Assembly (NCBI RefSeq): GCF_030687295.1
Contig: NZ_CP117425.1
Span: 744,001 to 808,000, forward strand
Length of the DNA stretch: 64,000 nt
Reading direction: 5' to 3'
Source: Pseudomonas beijingensis
GTDB lineage: Bacteria; Pseudomonadota; Gammaproteobacteria; Pseudomonadales; Pseudomonadaceae
Part shown: piece by piece, positions 20,633-30,412 of the stretch
Layout of the letters: every line of letters begins with the position of its first letter
Position numbering within the stretch: the first letter of the stretch is position 1
Translations under genes and position numbers: made by a program
Notes under the pieces: generated by a model
What the model was told of the DNA's origin: nothing
Databases searched by the model: none
Seen by the model: the letters and a program-made list of their open reading frames with translations, nothing else

Positions 20633-21535
20633 ATGACTTTGCAGTACCCCACCATCGCCGATTGCGTCGGCAACACTCCGCTGGTCCGCTTGCAGCGCTT
20701 GCCCGGCGAGACCACCAATACGCTTTTGCTCAAGCTCGAAGGGAATAACCCGGCGGGTTCGGTCAAGGACCGGCCGGCGTTGTCGATGATCACCCGTGGT
20801 GAATTGCGTGGGCAGATCCTCCCCGGCGATACGCTGATCGAGGCGACCTCCGGCAACACCGGTATTGCCTTGGCGATGGCGGCGGCGATCAAGGGCTACA
20901 AGATGATCCTGATCATGCCCGACAACTCCAGCGCCGAGCGCAAGGCGGCGATGACGGCCTACGGCGCCGAGTTGATCCTGGTGACTCAGGAGCAGGGCAT
21001 GGAAGGCGCCCGGGACCTGGCTGAGCGCATGCAGGCCGAGGGGCGCGGCAAGGTGCTGGATCAGTTCGCCAACGGCGACAATCCCGAGGCCCACTACACC
21101 ACCACCGGCCCTGAGATCTGGCGCCAGACCGACGGCACGATCACCCATTTCGTCAGTTCGATGGGCACTACCGGCACCATCATGGGCACCTCGCGCTACC
21201 TGAAAGAGCAAAACCCGAATGTGCAGATCATCGGCCTGCAACCGATGGAAGGCTCGGCCATCCCCGGCATCCGCCGCTGGCCCGAAGAGTATCTGCCGAA
21301 GATCTACCAGGCCGAGCGCGTGGATCGCATCATCGACATGGCCCAGAGCGAAGCCGAGGACGTGACCCGTCGCCTGGCGCGCGAAGAAGGCATCTTTTGT
21401 GGCGTGTCTTCGGGCGGTGCCGTGGCGGGGATGCTGCGCTTGTCCAAGGAAGTGGAGAATGCGGTGATCGTCGCGATCATCTGTGACCGTGGCGACCGTT
21501 ACCTGTCGACCGGCATTTTCGACGCGCCCAACTGA
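20633..21535 (+). CDS. cysM: cysteine synthase B (O-acetylserine sulfhydrylase)
   Basis: 300-residue PLP enzyme. The PLP lysine is K45 in [12 protein letters not shown]; the substrate loop is [12 protein letters not shown], and the phosphate-binding glycine loop [11 protein letters not shown]. CysM uses O-acetylserine with sulfide or thiosulfate. The start at 20633 ([20 protein letters not shown]) matches the family; the frame is open upstream to 20567 but without conservation. Its TGA overlaps the rlmD ATG by one base (TGATG). Confidence 0.95.
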   Translation: MTLQYPTIADCVGNTPLVRLQRLPGETTNTLLLKLEGNNPAGSVKDRPALSMITRGELRGQILPGDTLIEATSGNTGIALAMAAAIKGYKMILIMPDNSSAERKAAMTAYGAELILVTQEQGMEGARDLAERMQAEGRGKVLDQFANGDNPEAHYTTTGPEIWRQTDGTITHFVSSMGTTGTIMGTSRYLKEQNPNVQIIGLQPMEGSAIPGIRRWPEEYLPKIYQAERVDRIIDMAQSEAEDVTRRLAREEGIFCGVSSGGAVAGMLRLSKEVENAVIVAIICDRGDRYLSTGIFDAPN

Positions 21536-22905
21536 TGGCCAAGCAAGAAAGAGGCTTGCGCTTCCAGCCCAGCGGCGGAAGCCGGGCCCCGCAGGTGCCC
21601 AACGGTAAGAAGCAGCGCTTGACCATTGAACGCCTGGCCAACGATGGCCGAGGCATTGCGTTCGTCGAGGGCCGGACCTGGTTCGTCATCGGCGCCCTGG
21701 CCGGTGAAGAGGTCGAGGCGCGGGTGCTCGGTGCCCACGGCAAAGTGGTCGAGGCCCGCACCGAGCGGGTGTTCGTGTCCAGTGAACTGCGCCGCGTTGC
21801 GCCGTGCATCCATGCCGGTCGTTGCGGCGGTTGCAGCGTCCAACATTTGCCCCATGACGAACAACTCGCCCTGAAACAGCGCATGCTCGCCGAGCAGTTG
21901 TCGCGGGTGGCCGGGGTCGAGCCGGATGAATGGGCCGCGCCGTTGAGCGGGCCGGAGTTTGGTTATCGACGTCGCGCCCGGGTGGCAGTGCGTTGGGATC
22001 AGAAGGCGAAAAAGCTCGAAGTGGGTTTCCGCGCCGCTGGCACCCAGGACATCGTCGCCATTGGTGATTGCCCGGTGCTGGTACAGCCCTTGCAGCCGAT
22101 CATGAGTCGCCTGCCGGAGATGCTTCGACGTTTGAGCAAACCCCAGGCGTTGGGGCATGTGGAATTGTTCGCCGGCTCGGCTATCGCGGTATTGCTGCGC
22201 CACATGGCGCCGCTGTCGGAGGCCGACCTGACGATCCTCAAGGATTTCTGCGCGTTTCATGAAGCCCAGTTGTGGTTGCACGGTGAAGGTGGACCGCAAC
22301 CGGTCGAGCCCGGGCAGGCCCTGGGGTTTCGCTTGGACGCCTGGGACCTTGAGCTGGCGTACCGGCCTGGGGATTTCATCCAGGTGAACGCCGGGGTCAA
22401 CGAGGCGATGATCGCCCAGGCCCTGCAATGGCTGGCGCCGCGAGCCGAGGAACGGGTGCTGGATCTGTTCTGCGGCCTGGGCAACTTTGCCTTGCCGCTG
22501 GCCAAAAGCGTGCGCCAAGTGGTGGCCGTCGAAGGCGTGCAAACCATGGTGGAGCGTGCGGCGGCCAATGCCGTCAGCAACAATTTGAATAACACTGCCT
22601 TTTTTCAGGCCGATTTATCCCAGCCTCTGGCGGATGCCGAATGGATCGGCGAAGGCTTTTCTGCGGTACTCTTGGACCCACCCCGTGACGGTGCTTTCGA
22701 GGTGGTGCGCAAGCTGTCGTCCCTGGGTGCCAAGCGGTTGGTTTATGTTTCGTGCAACCCGGCAACTTTGGCCCGGGATACGGTCGAACTGATCAAGCAG
22801 GGCTACCGGTTAAAACGTGCCGGGATTCTCGATATGTTTCCTCAAACGGCGCATGTCGAGGCCATGGCGTTATTTGAAGCGAGCCAGGATGGCTTGTCCG
22901 ACTGA
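21535..22905 (+). CDS. rlmD: 23S rRNA (uracil-1939-C5) methyltransferase RlmD
   Basis: 456-residue RumA/RlmD. An N-terminal TRAM domain (about 20-80) is followed by an Fe-S motif ([14 protein letters not shown], plus a later Cys at GDCPV). The SAM methyltransferase domain contains [16 protein letters not shown] and the nucleophile Cys in [13 protein letters not shown]. It modifies U1939 of 23S rRNA. Translationally coupled to cysM; relA follows after 100 bases, the conserved Pseudomonas order. Confidence 0.95.
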   Translation: MAKQERGLRFQPSGGSRAPQVPNGKKQRLTIERLANDGRGIAFVEGRTWFVIGALAGEEVEARVLGAHGKVVEARTERVFVSSELRRVAPCIHAGRCGGCSVQHLPHDEQLALKQRMLAEQLSRVAGVEPDEWAAPLSGPEFGYRRRARVAVRWDQKAKKLEVGFRAAGTQDIVAIGDCPVLVQPLQPIMSRLPEMLRRLSKPQALGHVELFAGSAIAVLLRHMAPLSEADLTILKDFCAFHEAQLWLHGEGGPQPVEPGQALGFRLDAWDLELAYRPGDFIQVNAGVNEAMIAQALQWLAPRAEERVLDLFCGLGNFALPLAKSVRQVVAVEGVQTMVERAAANAVSNNLNNTAFFQADLSQPLADAEWIGEGFSAVLLDPPRDGAFEVVRKLSSLGAKRLVYVSCNPATLARDTVELIKQGYRLKRAGILDMFPQTAHVEAMALFEASQDGLSD

Positions 22906-23005
22906 CCCGCTCGTGCCAATCCGCCACAGTCCTGGGCGCAAACACGGGCATAAAGGTCAGCGAAGTTGACGCATTGAATCTGCGTCGTAGGGAAGGTAAG
23001 TAAAG

Positions 23006-25252
23006 ATGGTACAGGTGAGAGCACACCAGCCGATCAACACCGACGGCAGTATCAATCTCGAGGCTTGGCTCGATCATGCGGTCAGCGTCGACATGGCACT
23101 GGATCGCGAGGCCTTGAAGGCCGCCTGCGAGTTCGCTCGCGAGGCGGAGCAGCAACACAACGCGGCGAAAAACCTGTGGTCCGAAGGCACCTCGAGTTTC
23201 CAGACGGGCCTGGAAATCGCCGAAATTCTTGCTGACCTCAAGCTCGACCAGGATTCCCTGGTGGCGGCGGTGCTGTACCGCGGCGTGCGCGAAGGGCAGA
23301 TCCAGCTTCCGGTGGTCAGCCAGCGCTTTGGCACCGTGGTGGCCAAGCTGATCGACGGCGTGCTGCGCATGGCCGCCATCAGCGCCAGCCTCAGCCCGCG
23401 CCAGTCCATGGTGCTGGGCACCCAGGGCCAGGTGGAAAACCTGCGCAAGATGCTGGTAGCGATGGTCGACGACGTGCGCGTCGCGCTGATCAAGCTGGCC
23501 GAGCGCACCTGTGCGATCCGCGCCGTGAAGTCCGCCGATGACGAAAAGCGCAATCGCGTCGCCCGGGAGGTGTTCGACATCTATGCGCCCCTGGCCCATC
23601 GTCTCGGCATCGGTCACATCAAGTGGGAGCTGGAGGATTTGTCCTTCCGCTACCTGGAACCCGATCAATACAAGCAGATCGCCAAGCTGTTGCATGAACG
23701 ACGCCTGGATCGCGAGCGCTTCATCACCGATGTGATGACCCAGTTGCGCGAAGAATTGCAGGCCACGGGCGTGGAAGCCGACATCAGTGGCCGGGCCAAG
23801 CACATCTACTCGATCTGGCGAAAAATGCAGCGCAAGGGCCTGGAGTTCAGCCAGATCTACGACGTTCGCGCCGTTCGTGTACTGGTCCCGGAAATGCGCG
23901 ACTGCTACACCGCTCTGGGGATCGTCCACACCTTGTGGCGACACATTCCCAAGGAGTTCGACGACTACATCGCCAACCCCAAGGAAAACGGCTATCGCTC
24001 GTTGCACACCGCGGTGATCGGCCCCGAGGGCAAGGTGCTGGAAGTGCAGATCCGCACCCACTCCATGCACGAGGAAGCCGAGTTGGGCGTCTGCGCCCAC
24101 TGGAAATACAAGGGCACCGACGTCAAGTCCGGGTCCAACCACTACGAAGAGAAAATCTCCTGGCTGCGTCAGGTGCTCGAGTGGCATGAGGAACTGGGTG
24201 ACATCGGCGGCCTGGCCGAACAGCTGCGCGTCGACATCGAACCGGACCGGGTCTATATCTTCACCCCCGACGGCCACGCGATCGACCTGCCCAAGGGCGC
24301 GACACCGCTGGACTTCGCCTACCGGGTCCACACCGAGATCGGCCACAACTGCCGCGGTGCCAAGATCAACGGGCGGATCGTGCCACTCAACTACAGCCTG
24401 CAGACCGGTGAACAGGTCGAGATCATCACCAGCAAGCACGGCACGCCGAGCCGCGACTGGCTGAACCCGAACCTGGGCTACATCACCACCTCCCGGGCGC
24501 GGGCGAAAATCGTTCACTGGTTCAAGTTGCAGGCCCGCGACCAGAACGTCGCCGCCGGCAAGACCTTGCTCGAGCGTGAACTCGGTCGCCTGGGCTTGCC
24601 GCAGGTTGACTTCGACAAGCTGGCCGAAAAAGCCAACATGAAAACCGCCGAGGACATGTTTGCCGCCCTCGGTGCCGGCGATCTGCGCCTGGCGCAGTTG
24701 GTCAACCTGGCCCAGCAACTGGTGGAGCCGGAGCGGGGCAACGAGCAACTGGAGTTGATCCCACGCAAGGCCACCGGCTACAAGCCGGGCAAGCGCGGCG
24801 ATATCCAGATCCAGGGCGTGGGCAACCTGATGACCCAGATGGCCGGCTGCTGCCAGCCGTTGCCAGGGGATGCGATCGTCGGCTACATCACCCAGGGCCG
24901 CGGCGTGAGCATCCACCGCCAGGACTGTGCCTCGGTGCTGCAACTGGCCGGTCGCGAGCCGGAGCGGATCATCCAGGTCAGCTGGGGCCCGGTGCCGGTG
25001 CTCACCTATCCGGTGGACATCGTCATCCGCGCCTACGACCGATCCGGTCTGCTGCGTGACGTGTCCCAGGTGTTGCTGAACGAGCGGATCAACGTGCTGG
25101 CGGTCAACACCCGTTCGAACAAGGAAGACAACACCGCGCTGATGTCCCTGACCATCGAGATTCCGGGGTTGGATGCGCTGGGGCGGTTGCTGGGGCGGAT
25201 TTCCCAGTTGCCGAACATCATCGAGACCCGGCGTAACCGGACGCCGGGTTAA
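23006..25252 (+). CDS. relA: GTP pyrophosphokinase RelA
   Basis: 748-residue ribosome-associated (p)ppGpp synthetase. A degenerate HD-like N-terminus (no intact HD hydrolase motif; LYRGVREGQ replaces the SpoT sequence) is followed by the synthetase domain, with Lys-rich KHIYSIWRKMQRKG, YDVRAVRVLV and NGYRSLHTAVIG, then TGS (VYIFTPDGHAIDLPKGATPLDFAY) and a C-terminal ACT domain. The zinc-finger-like MAGCCQPLPGD is present. The start ATG at 23006 follows GGGAAGGTAAG. Confidence 0.95.
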   Translation: MVQVRAHQPINTDGSINLEAWLDHAVSVDMALDREALKAACEFAREAEQQHNAAKNLWSEGTSSFQTGLEIAEILADLKLDQDSLVAAVLYRGVREGQIQLPVVSQRFGTVVAKLIDGVLRMAAISASLSPRQSMVLGTQGQVENLRKMLVAMVDDVRVALIKLAERTCAIRAVKSADDEKRNRVAREVFDIYAPLAHRLGIGHIKWELEDLSFRYLEPDQYKQIAKLLHERRLDRERFITDVMTQLREELQATGVEADISGRAKHIYSIWRKMQRKGLEFSQIYDVRAVRVLVPEMRDCYTALGIVHTLWRHIPKEFDDYIANPKENGYRSLHTAVIGPEGKVLEVQIRTHSMHEEAELGVCAHWKYKGTDVKSGSNHYEEKISWLRQVLEWHEELGDIGGLAEQLRVDIEPDRVYIFTPDGHAIDLPKGATPLDFAYRVHTEIGHNCRGAKINGRIVPLNYSLQTGEQVEIITSKHGTPSRDWLNPNLGYITTSRARAKIVHWFKLQARDQNVAAGKTLLERELGRLGLPQVDFDKLAEKANMKTAEDMFAALGAGDLRLAQLVNLAQQLVEPERGNEQLELIPRKATGYKPGKRGDIQIQGVGNLMTQMAGCCQPLPGDAIVGYITQGRGVSIHRQDCASVLQLAGREPERIIQVSWGPVPVLTYPVDIVIRAYDRSGLLRDVSQVLLNERINVLAVNTRSNKEDNTALMSLTIEIPGLDALGRLLGRISQLPNIIETRRNRTPG

Positions 25253-25267
25253 GCGCAGTCCAAAAAT

Positions 25268-25418
25268 GTGGGAACAAGCCTGTGGGAGCAAAGTCTGTGG
25301 GAGCAAAGCTTGCTCGCGATTGTGGTAGTGGTCCCAGCCTATCTGGAGACTGACTCACCGTTATCGCGAGCAAGCTTTGCTCCCACAGGGCTGCTCCCAC
25401 AGACGTGCTCCCACAGGC
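25268..25418. repeat. REP cluster, at least three cores
   Basis: TGTGGGAGCAAAG repeats in short tandem at the left, followed by an inverted GCGAGCAAGCTTTGCTCCCACA and further CTCCCACAG units. Located between relA and mazG. Confidence 0.85.
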
Positions 25419-25470
25419 GTGCGCTCATTGAATTATTTCCCACAGGGCTTTTTTGTAATGGGATGGATTG

Positions 25471-26304
25471 ATGTACAGCCTCGAAGACCTGCTCCACCTG
25501 ATGAACCGCCTGCGGGACCCGCAGTACGGCTGCCCGTGGGACATCAAGCAAACCTACGCCACCATCGTTTCCCATACGCTTGAAGAAGCCTACGAGGTGG
25601 CCGATGCGATCGAGCGCGGCGATTTCGATCACTTGCAGGGCGAGTTGGGCGATCTGTTGTTCCAGGTGGTGTATTACAGCCAGTTGGCCCGGGAAGAAAA
25701 CCGCTTCGAATTCGCTGGCGTGGTCGACAGCATCACCCGCAAGCTGATCCGCCGCCATCCTCATGTATTTCCTACCGGTGACCTGTATGCGCCCGTGGAT
25801 ATCCCGCGCCTGAGCGAAGAACAGGTCAAGCAGCGCTGGGAAGAAATCAAGGCTGAGGAACGGGCCGAGAAAGCCTCGGCGCCCGAGCAATTGTCGCTAC
25901 TCGACGATGTACCGGGGGCGCTGCCGGCGTTGTCCCGCTCGGCGAAGCTGCAGAAGCGTGCCGGCCAGGTCGGTTTCGACTGGCCAGGGCCTTTGCCGGT
26001 GCTCGATAAAGTCCGCGAGGAACTGGACGAAGTGCTCGAAGCCATGGCCGACAATGACCCGGAGGCCGTCAGCGATGAGATCGGCGATCTGCTGTTCAGT
26101 GTGGTGAACCTGGCTCGCCACCTCAAAGTTGACCCGGAAACGGCCCTGCGTGGGGCCAACGGGAAATTCGAACGACGTTTCCGATTTATCGAACAGGCAT
26201 TGCGCGATACCTACCGTCCCATGGAAGATTGCACCCTCGAAGAGTTGGACGCCTTGTGGGGCGAAGCCAAACGTCAGGAAAAGAATTTGCCCAGCTGTGG
26301 CTGA
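25471..26304 (+). CDS. mazG: nucleoside triphosphate pyrophosphohydrolase MazG
   Basis: 277-residue all-alpha NTP pyrophosphatase with two MazG repeats. The N-terminal repeat has RDPQYGCPWDIKQTY and ELGDLLFQVVYYSQLA; the C-terminal one has VREELDEVLEAM and DEIGDLLFSVVNLARHL. The ExxE...ExxD metal-binding pattern is visible in both. It lowers (p)ppGpp indirectly in E. coli and sits after relA as usual. I take ATG at 25471 (MYSLEDLLHL); a TTG three bases earlier is not needed. Confidence 0.94.
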   Translation: MYSLEDLLHLMNRLRDPQYGCPWDIKQTYATIVSHTLEEAYEVADAIERGDFDHLQGELGDLLFQVVYYSQLAREENRFEFAGVVDSITRKLIRRHPHVFPTGDLYAPVDIPRLSEEQVKQRWEEIKAEERAEKASAPEQLSLLDDVPGALPALSRSAKLQKRAGQVGFDWPGPLPVLDKVREELDEVLEAMADNDPEAVSDEIGDLLFSVVNLARHLKVDPETALRGANGKFERRFRFIEQALRDTYRPMEDCTLEELDALWGEAKRQEKNLPSCG

Positions 26305-26330
26305 GGCCGTTGCCTAAGTGAGTAAGCACC

Positions 26331-26870
26331 ATGAGCCTTTCCCTTCGCGACCAGTTGCTCAAAGCAGGGCTGGTCAACCAAAAGCAGGCCAAGCAGGTCA
26401 GCAAAGAAAAACAGAAGCAGCAGCGCCTGGCCCACAAGGGCCAGATCGAGCTGGATGACTCCCAGCAGCGCGCGGCCCAGGAGGCCATGGCCGAGAAGGT
26501 CAAGCGCGACCAGGAACTCAACCGCCAGCAGCAGGAAAAGGCCGAGCAGAAGGCCCGGGCCGCACAGATCAAGCAATTGATCGAAGTTTCGCGCCTGCCG
26601 AAGCTGACCACCGAGGACTATTACAACTTCGTTGACGACAAGAAGGTCAAGCGCATCTCGGTCAATACCCTGATGCGTAACAAGTTGAGCAGTGGATCCC
26701 TGGCGATCGTCCACCACGCCGGCGGCTACGAAGTGATCCCGCGCGAGGCCGCCCTGAAGATCCAGGAACGCGACCCCAAGCGCATCGTCCAGCTCAACAC
26801 CCAGACTGAAGAAGTGGATGCCGATGATCCGTACGCGGCGTATCAGATTCCGGATGATTTGATGTGGTAA
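26331..26870 (+). CDS. DUF2058 family protein (YaiL-like)
   Basis: 179-residue, highly charged cytoplasmic protein. MSLSLRDQLLKAGLVNQKQAKQ opens the family signature. Residues 20-85 are rich in K, Q, E and R and predicted as coiled coil. The C-terminal half has EDYYNFVDDKKVKRISVN and ends DDPYAAYQIPDDLMW. The function is unknown, although the family often neighbours nucleotide-metabolism genes. It follows mazG by 26 bases and is probably co-transcribed. Confidence 0.88.
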   Translation: MSLSLRDQLLKAGLVNQKQAKQVSKEKQKQQRLAHKGQIELDDSQQRAAQEAMAEKVKRDQELNRQQQEKAEQKARAAQIKQLIEVSRLPKLTTEDYYNFVDDKKVKRISVNTLMRNKLSSGSLAIVHHAGGYEVIPREAALKIQERDPKRIVQLNTQTEEVDADDPYAAYQIPDDLMW

Positions 26871-26927
26871 GCCGGACAGCAAGCTAAACGCAAAACCTGG
26901 AACATCAGCAGAAATCTCTAGGAAAAC

Positions 26928-27018
26928 TGTGGGAGCAAAGCTTGCTCGCGATAGCTGTATCAGGCAATATTTTTCTGTCTGGCACAGTGCTATCGCGAGC
27001 AAGCTTTGCTCCCACAGG
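26928..27018. repeat. REP pair, AAGCTTTGCTCCCAC variant
   Basis: Inverted doublet; the arms read CTGTGGGAGCAAAGCTTGCTCGCGATAG and its complement. Confidence 0.9.
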
Positions 27019-27037
27019 TTCATGGGGGTTCTGTCGT

Positions 27038-27232
27038 TCAGGATTCTGCCATTTCACGCGAGCGCAGTCGTTCCTCGCGCTCCAGCTCAGCCTTGTAGCT
27101 ATGGGCGTCCGTTTCGGAGTGGAACATCCCCACCAGTAGATCCTGTTGATGCACGTCCCAAATCCGAATGCCGGCGGCAATGCCTTCGTGGGACATATGA
27201 GCGTCGTCGCGTTCAGTTACTTTCACAGTCAT
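27038..27232 (-). CDS. small conserved hypothetical protein
   Basis: 64 residues, MTVKVTERDDAHMSHEGIAA..., charged and soluble, ending in an Arg/Glu-rich helix (KAELEREERLRSREM). Not recognised as a named family. The start at 27232 follows AGCTTGCAAG. No neighbouring operon partner. Confidence 0.6.
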   Translation of the reverse strand: MTVKVTERDDAHMSHEGIAAGIRIWDVHQQDLLVGMFHSETDAHSYKAELEREERLRSREMAES

Positions 27233-27445
27233 CTTGCAAGCTCCAATCTCTGTTATCTGCAGCAAGGCGTGTGCAGGACTTTGTTATAGGTTTGGATAGC
27301 GTGCTAAGTAAATGCCTCGGTTCGTTAAGAAGTTTTCATGCAAAGCGCAACAATCCTGCAGGCCAGGCAGTGCGCGGCATTCGGTCGCAGGTGGCGTTCA
27401 TGAAGAAGTTTTCATGTTGCAGCGCAGTCCTTGATTGAAAGCAAA

Positions 27446-27546
27446 CCCCCCTGTGGGAGCGAGCTTGCTCGCGATAGCGGTGTATCAGTTGGTGGTGATG
27501 TTGACTGTGAAGCCGTCATCGCGAGCAAGCTCGCTCCCACAGGGGG
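27446..27546. repeat. REP pair
   Basis: Inverted doublet of the GCGAGCAAGCTCGCTCCCAC core with flanking C/G runs, just before the terminator. Confidence 0.9.
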
Positions 27547-27574
27547 TAGGTGGTGGGTTTGAAACTCGGGCAAC

Positions 27575-27605
27575 AAAAAGCCCCGCATGTGCGGGGCTTC
27601 TTGTT
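27575..27605 (-). terminator. terminator of the purM-purN-DUF3108 unit
   Basis: AAGCCCCGCA-TGTGCGGGGCTT hairpin with an A run on the left (a T run on the minus strand), 11 bases beyond the DUF3108 stop. Confidence 0.9.
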
Positions 27606-27616
27606 ATCGGCTTGGA

Positions 27617-28330
27617 TCAGCTGCCTTTCACAGCCTTGCCGTTGACCGTGCCGTCCTGGAGCATGATGTTGTACTCCTTGCCGTCGGTCTCGACCTGTTG
27701 CAGGCGCACCAGCAGGTAATCCCAGTCCTTGGCGAACCAGAGCACGGTGATGCGTTTGCTTTGTGTCGGGTCGCGCACGCGCTCGACCTTGATCGCGTCG
27801 ATCTGGCCAGCCTTGGTGTCGACCTTTTCCGAGCCCAGCACGCGGAAGTCATAGGTATCGACTTCGCCGTCATCGACGACCTGGTAGCTCATGCTTTTCT
27901 TGCCGGCCGCCACGTCGTGCTGCAGGGCCAACTGATAAGTGGATTTATCGACCATGCCACGGTTGAGCGGCAGTTTGACCGCATCGCCGCGATCGGTGCC
28001 GGTGACCATCTTGGTGTTCCAGTCGAAGTCCAGGTCGGCCTTCTTGGCTTTGCCCAGGCCACCGCGTTCGAAGTGGTAGGACTGTGGCAGCAGGGTGTCC
28101 TTGTCCAGGGTCAGCGTGCTTTCTTCGGTCAGGCTGGCGATCATCATCGAAGCCTTGAAGCTCAGCTTCCAGGTGCCGTTGGCCTCCTTGGTCAGGTTGC
28201 GCTCGGCGGTGCCGCTCATGGGCAACTGTTTCCAGTCGGCGGTGTAGCTGGCGGAGAACGGTTGAAGTTCTGCAGCCTGTGCCAGGGGCAAGGCCAGCAG
28301 AGCGCAAGCGAAGAGCAGGGCGCGACGCAT
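27617..28330 (-). CDS. DUF3108 periplasmic protein
   Basis: 237 residues with a cleavable signal peptide (MRRALLFACALLALPLAQAAE). The mature part is beta-rich: LQPFSASYTADWKQLPMSGTAERNL, then repeated strand motifs and a VLWFAKDWDYLLVRLQQ end. This matches the DUF3108 pattern common beside purN in pseudomonads. The function is unknown; a lipocalin/barrel-like fold is possible. The start at 28330 follows TAGGAGATTTT and lies 9 bases after purN. Confidence 0.87.
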   Translation of the reverse strand: MRRALLFACALLALPLAQAAELQPFSASYTADWKQLPMSGTAERNLTKEANGTWKLSFKASMMIASLTEESTLTLDKDTLLPQSYHFERGGLGKAKKADLDFDWNTKMVTGTDRGDAVKLPLNRGMVDKSTYQLALQHDVAAGKKSMSYQVVDDGEVDTYDFRVLGSEKVDTKAGQIDAIKVERVRDPTQSKRITVLWFAKDWDYLLVRLQQVETDGKEYNIMLQDGTVNGKAVKGS

Positions 28331-28338
28331 AAAATCTC

Positions 28339-28989
28339 CTAGTATCGAATCAAATGGCCGCTGGCGGCGAGTAACTGGCCGTCCAGTGAGGCACCGCGAT
28401 CGTCGAGGGTCAGCCGTCCTTCGGCAAACCAACGCACGGCCATCGGGTAGATCTGGTGCTCGCGGGCGTGAACCCGTTGCGCCAGGCTTTGTGGCGTGTC
28501 GTGCAACTCTACCGGTATTACTGCCTGTACGACCAGTGGTCCGCCATCGAGTTCCTCGGTGACAAAGTGCACCGAGCAGCCATGCTCCGTGTCTCCGGCC
28601 TCCAGCGCCCGCTGGTGAGTATGTAACCCTTTGTATTTGGGCAGCAGCGAGGGATGGATATTGAACAGGCGGCCCTGGTAGTGACGCACGAAGCCAGCGC
28701 TGAGGATGCGCATGAAGCCAGCGAGTACGACCAGTTGCGGATTGAAGGTGTCGATCTGTTCCATCAGCGCGGCGTCAAAGGCTTCGCGGCCCTCGAACGC
28801 CTTGTGATCGAGGACGCGGGTGTCAATCCCTGCGTCCCTGGCGCGTTGCAGGCCGTAGGCATCGGCGCGGTTGGAAATCACCGCGCGGATACGGACCGGG
28901 CTGTCGCCGGTCCGCGTGCTGTCGATCAAGGCCTGCAAGTTGCTGCCGGTGCCGGACAGCAGCACCACCACGTCACAGGTTGCGGACAT
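28339..28989 (-). CDS. purN: phosphoribosylglycinamide formyltransferase PurN
   Basis: 216-residue GART of purine synthesis. The N-terminus VVLLSGTGSNLQALID binds phosphate; FNIHPSLLPKYKGLHTHQRAL carries the catalytic Asn and His; the Asp that acts with them is in HFVTEELDGGPLV. The start overlaps the purM stop by one base, giving the usual purM-purN coupling. Confidence 0.96.
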   Translation of the reverse strand: MSATCDVVVLLSGTGSNLQALIDSTRTGDSPVRIRAVISNRADAYGLQRARDAGIDTRVLDHKAFEGREAFDAALMEQIDTFNPQLVVLAGFMRILSAGFVRHYQGRLFNIHPSLLPKYKGLHTHQRALEAGDTEHGCSVHFVTEELDGGPLVVQAVIPVELHDTPQSLAQRVHAREHQIYPMAVRWFAEGRLTLDDRGASLDGQLLAASGHLIRY

Positions 28990-30047
28990 CAGTGCGCCTT
29001 AAGGTTTTTCAGCTCGACCTGTGCAGCGCCTTCGGCCGCGGTGGCGATCTGGCCGATGACCCAAGGCTGCTCGCCGGCTTCACGCAGGACGTTCAGGGCG
29101 GTCTCGACGTGCTCCTGGGCTACGCAGATGACCATGCCCACGCCGCAGTTCAGCACGCGGTGCATTTCGGTTTCATCGACATTGCCTTTCTCTTGCAACC
29201 AGTCGAACACCACCGGGCGGGTCCAGCTCGCCACGTCGACCACGGCCTGGGCGCCTTTTGGCAGCACGCGCGGGATGTTGTCCAACAGGCCACCACCGGT
29301 GATGTGGGCCATGGCCTTGACGGCGCCGGTGTCCTTGATCAGCTTGAGCAGCGGCTTGACGTAGATGCGGGTCGGGGCCATCAGCAGGTCGGCCAGTGGC
29401 TTGCCGTCGAGCTGGGTGTTTTCAATGTCGGCACCCGAGACTTCGATGATCTTGCGGATCAGCGAGTAGCCGTTGGAGTGCGGGCCGGAGGACGGCAGGG
29501 CGAGCAGGGCGTCGCCGGCAGCGACTTTCGAACCGTCGATGATCTCGGCTTTTTCCACGACGCCGACGCAGAAGCCGGCCAGGTCGTAGTCTTCGCCTTC
29601 GTACATGCCGGGCATTTCAGCGGTTTCGCCGCCGACCAGGGAGCAGCCGGACAATTCGCAGCCAGCGCCGATGCCGGTCACCACTTGGGCGGCGGTGTCG
29701 ACGTTCAGTTTGCCGGTGGCGTAGTAGTCAAGGAAGAACAGTGGCTCGGCGCCGCAGACCACCAGGTCGTTCACGCACATGGCCACCAGGTCGATGCCGA
29801 TGCTGTCGTGCTTGTTCAGGTTCAGGGCCAGGCGCAGCTTGGTGCCGACGCCGTCGGTGCCCGAGACCAGGACCGGTTGCTTGTAGCCGGCCGGGATCTC
29901 GCAGAGGGCGCCGAAACCGCCCAGGCCGCCCATGACTTCCGGACGCGCAGTGCGCTTGGCGACGCTCTTGATGCGTTCGACCAATGCTTCACCGGCGTCG
30001 ATGTCTACACCGGCGTCCTTGTAGCTCAGGGAGGGTTGCTTGCTCAT
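28989..30047 (-). CDS. purM: phosphoribosylformylglycinamidine cyclo-ligase PurM
   Basis: 352-residue AIR synthetase. [15 protein letters not shown] and [21 protein letters not shown] are its ATP/FGAM-binding signatures, and [16 protein letters not shown] is conserved. The start at 30047 ([19 protein letters not shown]) fits the family; the frame is open upstream to 30221 but unconserved. Divergent from the DUF2066 gene, leaving 365 bases of promoter space. Confidence 0.96.
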   Translation of the reverse strand: MSKQPSLSYKDAGVDIDAGEALVERIKSVAKRTARPEVMGGLGGFGALCEIPAGYKQPVLVSGTDGVGTKLRLALNLNKHDSIGIDLVAMCVNDLVVCGAEPLFFLDYYATGKLNVDTAAQVVTGIGAGCELSGCSLVGGETAEMPGMYEGEDYDLAGFCVGVVEKAEIIDGSKVAAGDALLALPSSGPHSNGYSLIRKIIEVSGADIENTQLDGKPLADLLMAPTRIYVKPLLKLIKDTGAVKAMAHITGGGLLDNIPRVLPKGAQAVVDVASWTRPVVFDWLQEKGNVDETEMHRVLNCGVGMVICVAQEHVETALNVLREAGEQPWVIGQIATAAEGAAQVELKNLKAH

Positions 30048-30412
30048 GATCCAGGCCTTTAGGGGGGATTTCTGGGTAACGACCGACGCCGGGGCCATTG
30101 AATAACCGTTGTACGAATTATTCCGGGAGCCCAGCCATTGCCGGTCTGCGAAGGCGCGCGATTTTATCAGGCTTGAGGGGCAGCGGCCATCCTCGCGCCG
30201 ACGGGCAGGGACATAATCCACGGAAAAAAACCGATATTTCTTATATTGGTACTGCGCAACGCCTCTGTATAAGGTGTAGCGGTAACCGGTTATGGTGATG
30301 ACCGTGCGAAACTTCCACCGGGGGTGTGAATGTTTTGCCGGGTGCTGTGGTCACAGCCATGCTCAATCTTCTTCACACGGCCTGTTCCAGCCGTTATGTC
30401 CGGGAATCTTCC

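Noticed and set aside
22793..25306. Very long (837-codon) open frame antisense to relA
   Set aside because: A shadow of high-GC codon bias in relA; no domain, start or ribosome site. The same applies to long frames opposite dctA (3741-4883), cobQ (42217-43515), cobT (44786-45847) and the CaiB/BaiF gene (5492-6676).
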